Source: Planctomycetota bacterium
GTDB taxonomy: Bacteria > Planctomycetota > UBA1135 > UBA2386
NCBI GenBank assembly: GCA_025459175.1
Contig: JALORC010000059.1
Location: 1-42,671 of the forward strand
Reading direction: 5' to 3'
DNA length: 42,671 nt
Shown here: positions 1-6,860 of the stretch, piece by piece
Position numbering within the stretch: the first letter of the stretch is position 1
Layout: every line of letters starts with the position of its first letter
Notes under the pieces: generated by a model
What the model saw: only the letters and a program-made list of their open reading frames with translations
Database searches by the model: none
Told to the model about the DNA's origin: nothing
Translations under genes and position numbers: made by a program

Positions 1-878
1 GAGCGGTGACGCTGGGTCAGATCGCGGACGTTCTGTCTGCGCGAGGGGAGCTGGATGAGGCGCTGCGGATTCGGCGAGAAGAGGAGCTGCCGGTGTACGA
101 GAAGCTGGGGGACGTGCGTTCGCGAGCGGTGACGCTGGGCAAGATCGCGGGCGTTCTGTCTGCGCGAGGGGAGCTGGACGAGGCGCTGCGGACTCTGCGC
201 AATGAGGTGCTACCGACCTTCGACAAGCTGGGGGCCGTGCGTGAGCGAGCGGTGACGCTGGGTCAGATCGCGGACGTTCTGTCTGCGCGAGGGGAGCTGG
301 ACGAGGCGCTGCGGATACGGCGAGAAGAGCAGCTGCCGGTGTACGAGAAGCTGGGGGACGTGCGTGAGCGAGCGTTGACGCTGTGTAAGATCGCGGACGT
401 TTTGTCTGCGCGAGGGGAGCTGGACGAGGCGCTTCGGACTCTGCGCAATGAGGTGCTACCGACCTTCGACAAGCTGGAGGACGTGCGTTCGCGTGCGGTG
501 ACGCTGGGTAAGGTCGCGGACATTCTGCGGGCTCAAGGCGATTCAGGCGGTGCGTTGTCGGCGGCGAGCGACTGGCTGCAGGGTGTGCAGCGCCTCGGCG
601 ATTCCCGCGAAATCGCGGTGGCGCAATTCAACATCGCGCAGATCGAGCTGCGGTCTGGCAAGCACGACGGCGTGTTGGAACGGTTGGCCGACTCGTTTGC
701 CCGCATGCGGACATTGAGGATCCCCGAGGGTGTTGCGGCCGTCGGCGAGTTCCTTGGTACGATCCTGGCGCAGATCCAGCATCCGCAGGCTCGCCAGGTA
801 TTGCTGGAAGCTCGAGCCGCCGCGACCGCGCGTGGGGACCAGCAGGCGGTTGCACGCTTGAGCGCGCTGATCGAGTGA
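1..878 (+). CDS. TPR-repeat protein, 5' end cut by window edge
   Basis: The reading frame is open to the left edge, so this is the C-terminal part of a longer protein; the GTG at 6 is an internal valine codon. Four 41-residue repeats (beginning at 6, 129, 252 and 375) and a decayed fifth (498) carry the A/G/L/A pattern of tetratricopeptide repeats, with a core like LSARGELDEALR. The repeats alternate between two types, RREE.LPVYEKL and LRNEVLPTFDKL, so the DNA is a 246-bp double unit present twice almost unchanged. About 90 further residues look like diverged TPR helices. Such repeats are protein-binding scaffolds and often form the C-terminus of NACHT/NB-ARC or CHAT-domain signalling proteins; the missing N-terminus would decide that. 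The gene runs toward the retron RT. Confidence 0.85.
   Translation, partial: AVTLGQIADVLSARGELDEALRIRREEELPVYEKLGDVRSRAVTLGKIAGVLSARGELDEALRTLRNEVLPTFDKLGAVRERAVTLGQIADVLSARGELDEALRIRREEQLPVYEKLGDVRERALTLCKIADVLSARGELDEALRTLRNEVLPTFDKLEDVRSRAVTLGKVADILRAQGDSGGALSAASDWLQGVQRLGDSREIAVAQFNIAQIELRSGKHDGVLERLADSFARMRTLRIPEGVAAVGEFLGTILAQIQHPQARQVLLEARAAATARGDQQAVARLSALIE
6..497 (+). repeat. Tandem 123-bp coding repeats in 246-bp higher-order units
   Basis: Four 123-bp repeats start at 6, 129, 252 and 375. Units 1 and 3 match each other, as do units 2 and 4, better than neighbours do, so the array is really two copies of a 246-bp unit (6-251 and 252-497). Only scattered substitutions separate them, which suggests recent duplication or gene conversion. 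The array probably continues to the left of the window. Confidence 0.85.
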
Positions 879-1068
879 CGGTCCTGCTCGACGGGGCGAG
901 GTCGCTCCGCGCGCATACAAGCGCGATCTGAACCGGGACCCGAGTGGCCAGTGGAACCTGCCCCCCAGTGCCACCCGCTGCGTGTTCGCGCGGGGTCGAG
1001 GTGGTGGGGTGTCCATGAAGGCCCGGGGAACCCGACGATTGGCAACCAGCCCAGCGTGCTGAGGTCGC
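879..1068. other. Convergent intergenic region between TPR gene and RT gene
   Basis: 190 bases with no convincing gene. At its right end a 6-bp stem, GGTCGC (1063-1068) with GCGACC (1074-1079) and loop TCAGC, straddles the RT stop codon and could end transcripts from either side. No T-run follows it, so this is weak. Confidence 0.3.
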
Positions 1069-2385
1069 TCAGCGCGACCAGTCGATGCGCTCGAACATTG
1101 CCAGCAGCCGCTGTGCATGCGGCGCATGGCAGTGCCGGACATGGGCGATCCGACCGCGCAGGTGCGCCCGCAGATCGCCAACGCCGGCGCGATTCTGCGT
1201 GCTCGGGCCGTGCAGCACACAGTTGTGCAACTGCGCCTCGAGCTGATCGCGTTCGCCGCGCGACATCGCGGCGTGCACGTTCAGCACGAGCCCGGCGGCG
1301 TGCTGGCGGGTGCCCTGCCGCATGCGGCGCGTCTTGGCCGCCGCCAGCGTGAAGCCTTCCTGCGCCACGATCTTCGCGACCCACTCGGCGCAGCGCGCAC
1401 TGCCGCGTGCAAACTCCACATCGCCACTGAACAACAAGTCGTCGGCATACCGCGTGTAGCAGGCACCGAACCGCCGCGCGAGCCCATCGAGCCGCGCATC
1501 GAGCCGGAACGCGACCAGGTTGGCCAGCGCCGGACTGCTCGGCGCACCCTGCGGCAGGTGCAGTTGCCGCAGCCGTTCGTGCAGCGCCGCACCCGCAGTG
1601 CCGGCGTGCAGCAGTACGTGCAACAGCGGCGCCGGTGTCGCCACGGTCGCGATCGCGGCCAGCTGCTGCGCGACATCGACCGGATACCCGAGCGCCGAGA
1701 AAACCGCGCGCACCCGCCGGCGCGTGATGCTGGCGAAGAAGTCGCGCAGGTCCAACCGCAGCACGCACGCCCTGCCGCGGTGCGGCGCCGCGAAGGTGGT
1801 GATGCCGCGGCCGCGCACGAAGCCGTGCGCGGCGGGATGGGCGGGCACGTGGTCGATCAGCCCGTGCAGCAGTCGCTGCTGGATCTGCTTCAGCCCCGGC
1901 TTCGGCGCCTCGATCAACCGCGGTGGTCCACTGCGGCGCGCGATCCAGCGGCGGTGGTAGTGCAGCAACCGCGAGGACCGCGGCTCGGGATCGGCGCGGA
2001 ACGTGCGCGTCCAGGCCAGCAGCCGGTCGAGGTCGATGCCGAGCCACGCCGCCAGTTCGGTCGGCGTGCCGAGTGCCGGCAAGGTGGCCGGTTGCGGCAC
2101 ACCCGGCAGCGGCAGCATCACGGCGCGAGGTCGTTCGGCCAGTTCGAGCTGGTCCGTGCCGGCCGCGCGCCGCAACCGCCGGCGCCCCGCCAGGTCCGTG
2201 CACAGCGCCGCGAGGCGCGGTGCGGCGCGATGGCGCGCGAACAGCACCGCCGCCAGCCGATCGAGTCCGCGAGCGCCGGGCGGGCACATCGCGTGCAGCA
2301 CCGCGGCGATCGCCGGGCGCGTCCACGGCCGCGCCAGCAGTTCGCGCGCGAGGCACCGGGCGAAAGGTTCGGTCGTGGTCGGCAT
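1069..2385 (-). CDS. Retron-type reverse transcriptase
   Basis: 438-aa RNA-directed DNA polymerase. Visible landmarks: AHGFVRGRG (186-194), the LRLDLRDFF block with catalytic Asp (209-217), PQGAPSSPALANL (278-290), the catalytic YADD followed by LLFSG (313-321), and a GLVLN thumb motif (365-369). PQG rather than the SQ-type motif argues against a diversity-generating retroelement, and no maturase or endonuclease domain follows as in group II introns. Retron-specific positions are recognisable but altered: FAAPH (198-202) where NAxxH is usual, and AAG (363-365) where VTG is usual. About 140 residues precede the RT core, as in the long-N-terminus myxobacterial retron RTs. The ATG at 2385 is chosen because the open frame above it (to 2679) would run through the predicted msr-msd RNA; it lies 12 nt after the a2 repeat and has no Shine-Dalgarno. 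No companion gene follows in the same direction. Confidence 0.88.
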   Translation of the reverse strand: MPTTTEPFARCLARELLARPWTRPAIAAVLHAMCPPGARGLDRLAAVLFARHRAAPRLAALCTDLAGRRRLRRAAGTDQLELAERPRAVMLPLPGVPQPATLPALGTPTELAAWLGIDLDRLLAWTRTFRADPEPRSSRLLHYHRRWIARRSGPPRLIEAPKPGLKQIQQRLLHGLIDHVPAHPAAHGFVRGRGITTFAAPHRGRACVLRLDLRDFFASITRRRVRAVFSALGYPVDVAQQLAAIATVATPAPLLHVLLHAGTAGAALHERLRQLHLPQGAPSSPALANLVAFRLDARLDGLARRFGACYTRYADDLLFSGDVEFARGSARCAEWVAKIVAQEGFTLAAAKTRRMRQGTRQHAAGLVLNVHAAMSRGERDQLEAQLHNCVLHGPSTQNRAGVGDLRAHLRGRIAHVRHCHAPHAQRLLAMFERIDWSR

Positions 2386-2397
2386 GCGCGGGGGAGA

Positions 2398-2410
2398 GAC
2401 CGTGCTCCGG
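2398..2410 (-). repeat. Retron inverted repeat a2 (13 bp)
   Basis: Minus-strand CCGGAGCACGGTC, pairing perfectly with a1. It ends 12 nt before the RT start codon, the normal place for a2. Pairing stops exactly at 13 bp on both sides. Confidence 0.75.
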
Positions 2411-2540
2411 CGGGTCGGTCGGGCGTGGGGAAATGGCCGTGGAGCGGCCTGCACTCCACGCAGCGAAAGGTGAGTTGCGAATCTGCCCCGGGGTAGCCCC
2501 GGAGAAGGCAGGTCGGAGCCGGAGCTGCGACTGCCTCGGC

Positions 2541-2553
2541 CCGGAGCACGGTC
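2541..2553 (-). repeat. Retron inverted repeat a1 (13 bp)
   Basis: Minus-strand GACCGTGCTCCGG, exact reverse complement of the segment at 2398-2410. It would form the 5' end of the msr RNA. Confidence 0.75.
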
Positions 2554-2796
2554 GATTGCGACGATCCGCGGGCCTGTCGGCGTTGTCCAGTGCCTTCGGC
2601 GTCGCACGCGTGGTCCCGCACCACGTGCTTGGTGTGGTGCGCCTGCCAGGCCGTAGCGCACAGGCGCACAGGCGCACACCCGAGCCCTGGACCGTCGGCG
2701 CTTCCGATGCGATCATCCCACGGCCCTGGGAGCCATCGCGGGAATGTCGCGCCAGCTGGCGCGCCCGGTTGGCCGAGACCGACCTGAGGAGTTCTC
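2554..2796. promoter_or_regulatory. Divergent non-coding region between retron and RCC1-repeat gene
   Basis: About 240 bases without a gene that must hold promoters for the retron (minus) and the RCC1 gene (plus). It has a 7-bp hairpin GCACCAC/GTGGTGC (2618-2640), a competing hairpin CGTGGT/ACCACG just left of it, and three tandem 8-mers, GCGCACAG twice then GCGCACAC (2656-2679). I see no clear sigma-70 boxes. A Shine-Dalgarno GAGGAG (2786-2791) sits 5 nt before the plus-strand ATG. Confidence 0.5.
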
Positions 2797-4959
2797 ATGC
2801 GCCGTTTCGCGAGTCTGTGGATCGTTCCTTCCTTCGCCGTCGGGCTGGTGGCCCAGGCCTCGCCCCGCATCGTGGGCGTTGGCGGTAGCACGTTCGACAC
2901 AGCGCTGCATTCGACCGCCGTCACGGACGTCGCTGCCGGCACATTTCTGTCTGCAGCGGTTCGCAGCGACGGTTCGATCGCGGCGTTGGGTGGGGGATAT
3001 CTGGGTTCGACCTCGGTGCCGCCGCTGCCGGCCGGCGTGGTCGCCACGCAGGTGGATTGCGGGGGGGGCCAGATGGTCGCCCGACTCTCCGACGGGTCGG
3101 TGATTGCCTGGGGCGGCAACAACTCCGGCGAATGCGACGTGCCGCAGCTGCCGGCGGGCCTCGTCTACACGGCGGTGCGAACGGGCAGCGATCACTCGCT
3201 CGCACTGCGCAGCGATGGTTCGCTGGTGGCTTTCGGCGACAACTCCGTAGGCCAGCGCAACGTGCCGGTCCTGCCCGCCGGGGTCACCTACACAGGCATG
3301 GATACCGGGTATGCTCACAGCCTGGCGCTGCGCAGCGATGGTGCGATAGAGGCCTTCGGCTTCAACGCGGCCGGGCAGTGTGTCGTGCCGCCGTTGCCGG
3401 CCGGCGTGACCTACGTGCAAGTCTCGGGCGGCGGCAATCATTCCATCGCGTTGCGCAGCGATGGCGTGCCGGTGGCATTCGGCGACAACGCGGTGGGGCA
3501 ATGCAACCTGCCGGCACTGCCGATCGGCACCACCGCCGTCGCGGTGGCCGCGGGCCGTGATCACAGCTTGATCCTGGTCAGCGATGGCACCGTGTTGGCG
3601 TGCGGCGACAACTCGCGCGGCCAGCGCAATGTGCCGCCGCTGCCGACCGGTCTGCAGTACGTGCAGATCGATGCCGGCTATCAGCACAGTGTCGCCCGCC
3701 GTTCCGACGGCCGGTTCGTCGGCTGGGGCACCAACGATTCCAGCCAGTGCAACAGCCCTGAACTGCCGAACGGGGTGCCGATCGTCAGCTTGACGATGGG
3801 TTCCTACCACCAGGGATTGCTGCTCGCCGACGGTTCGGCGCGGCTCTGGGGCTCCAACCTCAGCGGCGAGACCCTCGGGTCGACGCAGCCAGGCCTGTGG
3901 TCTCGCCTCGCCGCCGGGGCGCGTTTGACCGTCGGGCTCACTGCCAACGGTTCCTTTCTGGCCTGGGGCAACCTCGGATCGTTCCAGTTCCCACCCGCCG
4001 GTGCCACGTACGTCGATCTGCGCCTTGGCAATCTGCACGGCTTCCTGCAACGCAGCGATGGCACCTGGATCGGCTTCGGGGTAGCGGCCCAGATCGGCAT
4101 TCCGGCGCTGCCCGCGGGCACCTCGTGGCTCGATCTCGACGGCGGCGCCGCCTATTCGGTCGGCCTGCGCAGTGACGGCGTGATCGTGCCGTTCGGCTCG
4201 TTGCCGCACGGGCTCGCCGCGGTGCCACCGCTCCCGGCCGGACGCACCTACGTGGCCGTCGCCGCCGGCCAGCAGCACGCGCTGGCGTTGCGCAGCGACG
4301 GCGAGGTCGTGGCCTGGGGCTCCAACAGCTTCTTGCAGTGCAATGTGCCACCGTTGCTGCCCGGCACCTGCTACGTCGGCATCGTGGCGGGTGGCTTCCA
4401 CTCGCTGGCCCGCCGCAGCGACGGCGCGGTGGTGGCGTTCGGCCGCAACGACTGGGGCCAGTGCTCGCTGCCGGCGCCGCCGGCCGGGCTGCACTATGCC
4501 GAGATCTTCGCCGGCGGCCTGTCCTCGGCGATGATCCCCGGGGCGCCGTCGCGCTACGTGCGTCACGCATCGGGTTGTGCGGGCACGGCGCCCGCCGCCC
4601 GGATGGTGCCGCGCGACACGCCGCGCATCGGCCAGCAGCTGGCGACCCGGCTGTTCGATCTGCCGGAGAGCCTGGCCTTCGTGCTGACGGGGTTCAGCGA
4701 CGCGACGTCGACGTACGGTCCGCTGCCGCTCGACATGACGATGTTCGGCATGCCCGGTTGCTTCGGCTCCGTGCGCAACGATTCGTTCGCGCTGGTCAGC
4801 GGCGCCGCCGGTCAGGCGGTGCACACGCTGCCCATTCCCGCCTCGGCCCTGCTGGTGGGGCTGCAGTTCCATCAGCAGGCGATCGTGCCGGATGCGGCGG
4901 TCGGCAACCCGTTGGGCGCGGTGATGTCCGACGCCTACACCGGGACGATCGGTCGCTGA
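2797..4959 (+). CDS. Secreted RCC1-repeat (beta-propeller) protein
   Basis: 720 aa. The ATG follows a good GAGGAG ribosome site. A signal peptide is visible (MRRFASLWIVPSFAVGLVAQ, cleavage probably after AQA). Residues 50-580 are RCC1-type repeats of about 40 residues with the core LRSDGxVVAFGxN..GQCxVPxLPAG; I count 13 copies of the SDG..AWG signature. RCC1 repeats fold into bladed propellers; bacterial secreted versions mostly lack a known partner. The last ~135 residues form a separate module with paired cysteines (GCAG and PGC) and a tail LPIP..LL.GLQFHQQA..., a C-terminal type I associate with planctomycete extracellular proteins. Probably exported and carbohydrate- or protein-binding; the exact function is unknown. 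Confidence 0.85.
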   Translation: MRRFASLWIVPSFAVGLVAQASPRIVGVGGSTFDTALHSTAVTDVAAGTFLSAAVRSDGSIAALGGGYLGSTSVPPLPAGVVATQVDCGGGQMVARLSDGSVIAWGGNNSGECDVPQLPAGLVYTAVRTGSDHSLALRSDGSLVAFGDNSVGQRNVPVLPAGVTYTGMDTGYAHSLALRSDGAIEAFGFNAAGQCVVPPLPAGVTYVQVSGGGNHSIALRSDGVPVAFGDNAVGQCNLPALPIGTTAVAVAAGRDHSLILVSDGTVLACGDNSRGQRNVPPLPTGLQYVQIDAGYQHSVARRSDGRFVGWGTNDSSQCNSPELPNGVPIVSLTMGSYHQGLLLADGSARLWGSNLSGETLGSTQPGLWSRLAAGARLTVGLTANGSFLAWGNLGSFQFPPAGATYVDLRLGNLHGFLQRSDGTWIGFGVAAQIGIPALPAGTSWLDLDGGAAYSVGLRSDGVIVPFGSLPHGLAAVPPLPAGRTYVAVAAGQQHALALRSDGEVVAWGSNSFLQCNVPPLLPGTCYVGIVAGGFHSLARRSDGAVVAFGRNDWGQCSLPAPPAGLHYAEIFAGGLSSAMIPGAPSRYVRHASGCAGTAPAARMVPRDTPRIGQQLATRLFDLPESLAFVLTGFSDATSTYGPLPLDMTMFGMPGCFGSVRNDSFALVSGAAGQAVHTLPIPASALLVGLQFHQQAIVPDAAVGNPLGAVMSDAYTGTIGR

Positions 4960-5032
4960 GTCGGTCCGGAACGAACCGCGCCGGCAGCCGTGCTGCCGCT
5001 GTCGCGCCATGGGGGATCGGCAGTGGCTCTGC

Positions 5033-5038
5033 TACCAT
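5033..5038 (+). promoter_or_regulatory. -10-like box TACCAT before the M50 protease gene
   Basis: TACCAT ends 9 nt before the GTG at 5048, so transcription would begin at or beside the start codon (leaderless). No clear -35 box. The same arrangement recurs at other operon heads in the window. Confidence 0.45.
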
Positions 5039-5047
5039 CGCGCCGTC

Positions 5048-6085
5048 GTGAGCTACTTCCCCGAGTACCAGTCGTCGGCAGCGCACCGGTTCCTGATGGT
5101 GCTGATGCGCACGTTCGGGATCGGCACGTTCTTCGGCGTGCAGGTGCGCATGTACTGGACCGCGGCGATCCTGATGCCGCTGATCTTCCTCAGCTGGATG
5201 CCACAGGCGCCGGTTGCCGAACGGTTGCTCGACGCGCTGCTGGCGACCGGGCTCCTGTTCGTGATCATCTGGAGCCACGAGATGGGCCACATCATGGCCG
5301 GCTGGCGGCACGGCATCCGCACCGACCTGATCACGCTGTCGCCGCTCGGTGGCCTCGCCCACATGGGGTCCCCGGCGCAGTCGCCGCGCGAGGAACTGCT
5401 CATCACGCTCGCCGGCCCGGCCGTGCACCTCGGCTGGCTGCTGGTGTTCTGGCCGCTGCAGTGGCTGCTGCCGGATCGGGTGCTGTCGATCCCCGGCTGG
5501 TCCTGGTGCCCGATCGCGTTCGCGGTGTGGTTCGTCGTCACCACCAACGTCGCGATGCTGCTGTTCAACCTGCTGCCGATCTTCCCGCTCGACGGCGGGC
5601 GGGCGCTGCGCGCGCTGCTGTCGCTGCGTGTGCACGCCAACCGCGCGACGATGTGGGCGACCGCGATCGGCATCGGCGGCGGCATCGTGATGGTGGTGCT
5701 CGCGTTCACCCGGCCCGATCTGCAGAGCGCGATCGGCCTCGTGGTCGGCGTCTCCTGCATCACGGCCAGCCTGCAGGAACGCCAGCTGGCGCGCCACGTG
5801 TTGATCTACCAGCTGCAGCAGCGGGAGCCGTGGGAGACCGATGGCGACGCGTGGAAGCGCGGCGCCGCGCCATCGCGGAGCGAGCGCGGGCCGGGTGCGT
5901 TCACGCGCTGGCGGCAGGCGCGGGCGCAGCAGAAGGCAGCGGCGGCGGCCGCCGCCGAGGCGCAGTTCGAACAGGATGTCGATGCCGCGCTCGAGCGCAT
6001 CAGCCAGGTCGGCATGAACGGCCTCACCGAACGCGAGCGGCAGCTCCTGCAGCGGGCTTCGCAGCGGCGCCGCGGCGCCGGTTAG
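5048..6085 (+). CDS. Site-2 protease family (M50) intramembrane metallopeptidase
   Basis: 345 aa with several hydrophobic membrane spans. The zinc site HEMGH is at residues 77-81 and the second motif NLLPIFPLDGGR at 174-185 supplies the Asp ligand, both in the order expected for the M50 family, which cuts substrates within the membrane. No PDZ or CBS domain is seen. The C-terminal ~90 residues are cytoplasmic, alanine/arginine-rich, and end in a short helical segment (RISQVGMNGLTERERQLLQRAS) found at the tail of other membrane proteases. GTG 5048 is preferred to the in-frame ATG at 5009 because a TACCAT box lies between them. Substrate unknown. It ends 13 nt before the convergent hydrolase gene. 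Confidence 0.85.
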   Translation: MSYFPEYQSSAAHRFLMVLMRTFGIGTFFGVQVRMYWTAAILMPLIFLSWMPQAPVAERLLDALLATGLLFVIIWSHEMGHIMAGWRHGIRTDLITLSPLGGLAHMGSPAQSPREELLITLAGPAVHLGWLLVFWPLQWLLPDRVLSIPGWSWCPIAFAVWFVVTTNVAMLLFNLLPIFPLDGGRALRALLSLRVHANRATMWATAIGIGGGIVMVVLAFTRPDLQSAIGLVVGVSCITASLQERQLARHVLIYQLQQREPWETDGDAWKRGAAPSRSERGPGAFTRWRQARAQQKAAAAAAAEAQFEQDVDAALERISQVGMNGLTERERQLLQRASQRRRGAG

Positions 6086-6098
6086 TCGGTGCGAGCCG

Positions 6099-6842
6099 TC
6101 AGCCGCGCGCGAACAGCGCCAGCCACTCGGCTTCGCTCTTCGGCTGGAACACCATGTTGGTGCGCCGCGTCTCGCCGAGCGGCGCCTGGCCGCGCGGGTC
6201 GTAGGCGTGACCGGGGAACAGGATCGCCGAATCGGGCACCATCGCCAGCTTCTGGGTCAGCGACAGGTAGAGCTGGCGGGCATCGCCACCCGGGAAGTCG
6301 GTGCGGCCGCAGCCCTGCAGGAACAGCGTGTCGCCGGCGACCAGCCGGTTCTGCACCAGGAAGCACATCGAGCCCGGCGTGTGCCCGGGCGTGTGGATCA
6401 GCGTGATCGGGATCGCGCCGACCATCAGCACGTCGCCGCTGTCGTGCACCGCGAGGTCGCTCTGGCTGCAGCCGGTCTGCCGCAGCACCCACGGCACCTC
6501 GGCGCGCTGCACGTGCACCTTGCACGGACAGCGCGTCAGCAGTTCGCGGATGCCTTGCAGCTCGTGGCCGAACAGGTCGCCGCCCACGTGGTCGGGGTGG
6601 TAGTGCGTCGCCAGCGCGCCGGTGACGCGCATGCCGTCGCGTTCGACCAGCTGGCACAGGTCGCCGACCGCGTAACACGGGTCGACCAGCACCGCCTCGC
6701 CGGTGGTGCGGTCACCGATCGCGTAGACGAAGTTGGCCATCTGCCCGGCGATCGGGTCGGCGCGCGCGAAGTCGCGGCCGGCGAGCCACTGTCGGAAATA
6801 CAGACGCTGTTCAAGCTCGGGGGTGGGATGCTGCCGATTCAT
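6099..6842 (-). CDS. Metallo-beta-lactamase-fold hydrolase (glyoxalase II / ETHE1-like)
   Basis: 247 aa. Metal-binding motifs are complete and in order: THYHPDH (79-85), His154 in HTPGHTPG, Asp171 in GDTLF, and His212 in FPGHAYD. The layout resembles glyoxalase II and persulfide dioxygenase (ETHE1-like) enzymes, which act on glutathione thioesters or persulfides, but the substrate cannot be told from sequence. Probably cytosolic, as there is no signal peptide. It is divergent from the large lipoprotein gene with only 12 nt between proposed start codons; its -10-like box would lie across the other gene's first codon. Confidence 0.88.
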   Translation of the reverse strand: MNRQHPTPELEQRLYFRQWLAGRDFARADPIAGQMANFVYAIGDRTTGEAVLVDPCYAVGDLCQLVERDGMRVTGALATHYHPDHVGGDLFGHELQGIRELLTRCPCKVHVQRAEVPWVLRQTGCSQSDLAVHDSGDVLMVGAIPITLIHTPGHTPGSMCFLVQNRLVAGDTLFLQGCGRTDFPGGDARQLYLSLTQKLAMVPDSAILFPGHAYDPRGQAPLGETRRTNMVFQPKSEAEWLALFARG

Positions 6843-6854
6843 GCGATGGCAAGG

Positions 6855-6860
6855 ATGGTA
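6855..6860 (-). promoter_or_regulatory. -10-like box TACCAT before the MBL-fold gene
   Basis: Minus-strand TACCAT ends 12 nt before the ATG at 6842. The same six bases read on the plus strand start with the proposed ATG of the lipoprotein gene. No good -35 at normal spacing. Confidence 0.35.

Larger units (their letters stand above)
2398..2553 (-). ncRNA. Predicted retron msr-msd RNA
   Basis: 156 nt directly upstream of the RT, bounded by a perfect 13-bp inverted repeat (2541-2553 and 2398-2410) that would pair the RNA ends as retron a1/a2 do. On the minus strand the interior shows: an 8-bp stem with one bulged C (RNA 19-26 with 39-47); a GC-rich hairpin with stem CCGGGG/CCCCGG and loop CTA, extended by CTGCC/GGCAG with a 4-nt bulge (plus 2483-2511), which competes with the first stem for CTGCC; and a 7-bp hairpin CGTGGAG/CTCCACG (plus 2438-2460). 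The G just after a1 (plus 2540) is a candidate branching guanosine for msDNA. Size, order and position fit known retrons; the exact msr/msd boundary cannot be read from one sequence. Confidence 0.7.

Noticed and set aside
6..497. CRISPR-like array
   Set aside because: The repeats are contiguous, in-frame and code for TPRs; there are no spacers.
1069..2385. Diversity-generating retroelement, with the TPR repeats as template/variable repeats
   Set aside because: The RT has PQG, not the DGR-type motif; the TPR repeats differ by scattered changes, not adenine-specific ones, and no second copy of them lies near the RT.
1069..2385. Group II intron RT/maturase
   Set aside because: No maturase X domain, HNH domain or intron RNA domains V/VI are visible; the ORF ends soon after the thumb.
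2386..2679. N-terminal extension of the RT up to 2679
   Set aside because: That part of the frame crosses the inverted repeats and hairpins and has low-complexity, unconserved-looking sequence.
533..2716. Long minus-strand frame overlapping the TPR and RT genes
   Set aside because: Composition is arginine/alanine noise and the RT motifs are in another frame.
4980..5000. Terminator hairpin after the RCC1 gene (CGGCAG/CTGCCG)
   Set aside because: Only 6 bp and no T-rich tail; too common in this sequence to call.
6207..6854. Extension of the large lipoprotein start to 6207
   Set aside because: It is antisense to the complete MBL-fold gene and would bury the signal peptide.
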